Positions 61,636 through 64,000 of a stretch of DNA of 64,000 nt are shown here, piece after piece; positions within the stretch are counted from its first letter, which is position 1; every line of letters begins with the position of its first letter. The position numbers and the translations under genes were made by a program. The stretch is from a virus: positions 1 to 64,000 of IMG/VR virus record IMGVR_UViG_3300022752_000048. One strand, written 5' to 3'. The notes beneath the pieces are model-generated. The model had not been told where the DNA came from. It did not search any database and worked only from the letters and a program-made list of their open reading frames with translations.

Positions 61636-62439
61636 TTAAATTGAAAAGTCGATGATATCTTGCAAATTAAAATAAGGCTTTTTAGTAAAGCTACTCACAC
61701 CGACTTTTCCGACAAAAAGGCATAGCTTGTGGCGGTATGATCCAAGCTTTTTATTTATCTTAGGATCGTATTCAAATACTTTTTTCTTTATTCCACTCAC
61801 GGGATCATCAACTAATCTTTCTTTAGGCCACATGCGCACGCGAACATCATCACTTCCATCAAAGATGGAAACTTCTATAAACTCTTTTCCGTCATATTTT
61901 TTAGTAGCATATCCATTAAAATAACCAAAAAAAGCCTTACGCCACATTCCTGTTTTTACGGAAAAATCTGATATTGTACCCTTATAATTTTTAGCAATCG
62001 CCACGCGATCTTCTATTTTGTTTCCGTTTTGATCAATTGTGAATTGGCGGGCAAAAGGAAATACTTCTGTAAACTCTTCTTTGGTAGTCTTAAACCCGAG
62101 CTGCTGTAATGCGGATTGGTAAACATTGCAGAAGCTAATAGAAAAAATAGGATTAAAATCAGCTAGCCATAATTGCCGATCAAAATCGGACGTAATTTTC
62201 TCCATTGGAATACGCTGTTCTTTGATTTTTGGAAACCCGGCAGTAGATTTGCAAGCTTTTTTAAGCTGCTCGATGGCCACAAACCGTTGTTCTACTGTTA
62301 ACGGATCTGGAAAACAGTCATCAAATGCACCGCTCATGATCATAGTTATGATTGGCGAAACCATAATTTTAATTTCGCCAGTTTCGTAATTTTGTTTTAC
62401 GTCTTTGACTTTGACCAAAAAATCTTCCCACTTACTCAA
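61636..62439 (-). CDS. Apparent C-terminal piece of DnaE-type polymerase (HhH plus OB-fold)
   Basis: 267 aa from a TTG at 62439, supported by GATGAGG nine bases upstream; ATGs at 62454 and 62484 are in frame but lack a good site. Residues ~22-62 (EIKIMVSPIITMIMSGAFDD...QRFVAIEQLKKA) match the second HhH region of DnaE (NRRVLEKLIMSGAFDRLG). The end (VRVRMWPKERL, KLCLFVGKVGVSSFTKKPYF, NLQDI) has the layout of the DnaE OB-fold. The catalytic gene at 46099-49047 stops just before these parts. No intein or splice signals are seen, so assembly would be non-covalent. It overlaps the gp46-like stop by 8 bp. Confidence 0.6.
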   Translation of the reverse strand: MSKWEDFLVKVKDVKQNYETGEIKIMVSPIITMIMSGAFDDCFPDPLTVEQRFVAIEQLKKACKSTAGFPKIKEQRIPMEKITSDFDRQLWLADFNPIFSISFCNVYQSALQQLGFKTTKEEFTEVFPFARQFTIDQNGNKIEDRVAIAKNYKGTISDFSVKTGMWRKAFFGYFNGYATKKYDGKEFIEVSIFDGSDDVRVRMWPKERLVDDPVSGIKKKVFEYDPKINKKLGSYRHKLCLFVGKVGVSSFTKKPYFNLQDIIDFSI

Positions 62440-64000
62440 TGTAAATAACCTCATCAAAGAAGTAATCTTGTGTATGATGCTCAATCATCAAAACAAGTTT
62501 ACGGTCTGAAATTTCCTTAATTGCACTAATACAGATTTCCTGGGTCGCAATATCACACCCCTGTAGGCTCTCGTCAAGCATCAAAATGGGGCTATTGTAC
62601 ATATCGGACAACGCTAGTTGGAACGCTAGAACTAAACGGCTAAACTGACCACCTGACAAATCATCTTCATTCAGAGTGTCTAGCACTTGGCCATCACAGG
62701 TTAATTCCAAGTTTATTGCAGAGATCTCTTTGTCTTTAGACTTTAGCTTGCGAGTTGTTTTAAGTTCAGCCTTAACACGACCGTCCAATAGGAGATCAAG
62801 CCAATATGTTGCGCGAAAGTTAATTTCATCAATGATGCTTTCTAGCGACTCCAACATTGACTTTTGCCAAATATCATTAATTTCTGAACAGCCGGAATAT
62901 AAATCTTTGGCGTCTTGTTTTTGTGTGGCGATTTCTTCCAAAGATTCTGTTAGAGCATTAAGCTTTTGCTCATATTGGTCGATTTTAGTCTTGATTTCGG
63001 CGTTTTTATTTAATTGGTGTAGTTTGGACTGATATTCTGATTTTTTATTAGCCTCTTCATTCAATTCATTTGAGTGGAGCTCAATTGCTGAATAAATAGT
63101 TTGAATTTTATTTTCCAGCTCTGTGATAGGAATCAAATTATTATTTGTGCTAATAATTTGGTCCGCCTTGAGCTTTTTCTTTTCAAGAGTAGCTGTGTTT
63201 GTTTCCACATCGTCTAAAAGAACTTTTTGTTTTCGCATATCTCTTAGATAAACACTCAATTCATTAGCCGCGTGTTCAAACTTTTCAATCTTTTGCTTAC
63301 CAGCTTTAATTTTTGTATTAATTTCCGACTCAAAATTAGTTACAGAAATTGATTCTACGGCGTCGTGGTAACCTAGAAACTCTTCACACATCATCTTTAA
63401 ATCTAGAACTTTATCTACAATTTCAGGCTCGCCGTATAATTCAATATTTTGCGTAAGATTTAATATCTTGCTTAAAGATAGTTGTTTTTGCTCTTGATGT
63501 CTTTCTAAGTTTTGCATCTGCGAAAGCAGCCATTCCATTTTATTAAGATCTTGTTTGAGCGTTTTAACTTCGGAATTATATTCATTTATTTGCCGCTCAA
63601 CAGCCTGTTCTTTAAAATCTTTTAATTTTTGTTGATACTCTTTTTGACGTGACTGCAGTTCACCCAAACTTTCTTCGTATTTTGATAAGAAATCTGAGGC
63701 CGTTTGGAAAACGGCGCGAGCTGGATGGTTTTTATTTTCGGTAAGACTAGTTCGATCTGTTTTGAGTTCATTAATTTTTGCTGTTAATGCAACAATATTC
63801 TTTTCGGTTGCTGCGATTTTGCGCTGCAAATCGACTGGAGAGCCTTTAACGTCAAACATTGTTTCGCTTAAAGACTTAATTGTGTTTTTAATTTCTTTGA
63901 TTTTATCTTGAGTATTTTGCTCTTTATGTTCTAATTGATTAAGCAGATTGCCAACTTCTTTGATCTTTTCTGCAATTTCTTCTTTTTGTTTAAATGGGTC
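62432..64000 (-). CDS. gp46/SbcC/Rad50-like ATPase subunit (partial, N-terminus outside window)
   Basis: The frame stays open to the window edge, giving the last 522 residues. About 380 residues of Glu/Lys/Gln coiled coil lead to the second ATPase half: DTLNEDDLSGGQFSRLVLAF (ABC signature LSGGQ), SPILMLDESLQGCD (Walker B) and LVLMIEHHTQDYFFDEV (switch His). This is the SMC/Rad50 type that works with a gp47/SbcD nuclease in end processing for recombination and replication. No CxxC zinc hook occurs in the visible coil, so it should lie upstream. In T4, gp46 also travels with recombination and replication genes. Confidence 0.85.
   Translation of the reverse strand, partial: DPFKQKEEIAEKIKEVGNLLNQLEHKEQNTQDKIKEIKNTIKSLSETMFDVKGSPVDLQRKIAATEKNIVALTAKINELKTDRTSLTENKNHPARAVFQTASDFLSKYEESLGELQSRQKEYQQKLKDFKEQAVERQINEYNSEVKTLKQDLNKMEWLLSQMQNLERHQEQKQLSLSKILNLTQNIELYGEPEIVDKVLDLKMMCEEFLGYHDAVESISVTNFESEINTKIKAGKQKIEKFEHAANELSVYLRDMRKQKVLLDDVETNTATLEKKKLKADQIISTNNNLIPITELENKIQTIYSAIELHSNELNEEANKKSEYQSKLHQLNKNAEIKTKIDQYEQKLNALTESLEEIATQKQDAKDLYSGCSEINDIWQKSMLESLESIIDEINFRATYWLDLLLDGRVKAELKTTRKLKSKDKEISAINLELTCDGQVLDTLNEDDLSGGQFSRLVLAFQLALSDMYNSPILMLDESLQGCDIATQEICISAIKEISDRKLVLMIEHHTQDYFFDEVIYIE

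Noticed and set aside
46099-62439. Split intein joining the two polymerase pieces
   Set aside because: The first piece ends in a Lys-rich tail without a Cys/Ser start of an intein and the second has no intein C-terminal His-Asn motif before a Cys/Ser/Thr.
1-64000. tRNA genes, insertion sequences or integrase/attachment sites
   Set aside because: None recognised by eye in the short intergenic gaps; a tRNAscan or IS search could not be run.

Overview
The window is a segment of a large, visibly AT-rich genome of a contractile-tailed virus, probably a jumbo myovirus of a Gram-negative host. Evidence is a P2/T4-like baseplate set (gp25-like, gp6/J-like and tail-protein-I-like proteins in that order), a probable tape measure, tail-tube-like proteins, a very large fibre locus, a holin/endolysin/spanin-like lysis cassette, and T4-type recombination and replication proteins (gp46-like, UvsX-like, gp32-like). 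Genes are packed with 4-8 bp overlaps. I saw no tRNA, rRNA, CRISPR array or insertion sequence. No stretch over 300 bases lacks a gene.

Layout. 1-9511 (mostly minus): partial tape measure, two small chaperone-position ORFs, a 335-aa tail protein, three paralogous tube-like proteins, a fibre, a small protein and an AAA+ ATPase, interrupted by one plus-strand thymidylate-synthase-family gene (5152-5865). 9527-31074 (minus): the fibre locus, with eight proteins carrying a tail-collar domain, four long repeat-built fibres, small tip or knob proteins, and a probable 2-oxoglutarate/Fe(II) oxygenase. 31079-45451 (minus): baseplate, including a 2323-aa gp6/J-like protein and a LysM(gp53-like)-gp25 fusion. 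45577-49330 (plus): two small genes and a DnaE-type DNA polymerase ending early in its helix-hairpin-helix region. 49319-52217 (minus): spanin-like protein, M15 endolysin, holin and a 568-aa hydrophilic protein. 52312-53695 (plus): amidoligase-like enzyme and low-molecular-weight phosphatase. 53692-64000 (minus): DNA modification, nucleotide metabolism, recombination and replication, ending in a partial gp46/SbcC-like gene.

Most interesting content. (1) A P-loop kinase, a protein resembling alpha-glutamyl/putrescinyl-thymine pyrophosphorylase (amino acid:DNA transferase), and a glycine-oxidase-like FAD enzyme lie together with a dCMP-deaminase-like gene. With the distant hydroxymethylase-like gene they match the logic of the thymidine hypermodification pathway known from Pseudomonas phage M6. 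The TS-family enzyme, however, has Asp where TS has its base-reading Asn, as in T4 dCMP hydroxymethylase, so the target base is open. (2) The DnaE-type polymerase seems split: catalytic part at 46099-49047 (plus), HhH/OB part at 61636-62439 (minus), the latter next to an HNH endonuclease gene. (3) An amidoligase/LMW-phosphatase pair sits behind a perfect inverted repeat. (4) An array of collar-domain tip proteins, three of them with seven His-x-His sites each, resembles the iron-needle tip of T4 gp37.

How the parts work together (inference): the right-hand minus block copies, recombines and modifies the genome; the left-hand minus blocks build the tail, baseplate and a diverse receptor-binding apparatus; the middle block lyses the host.
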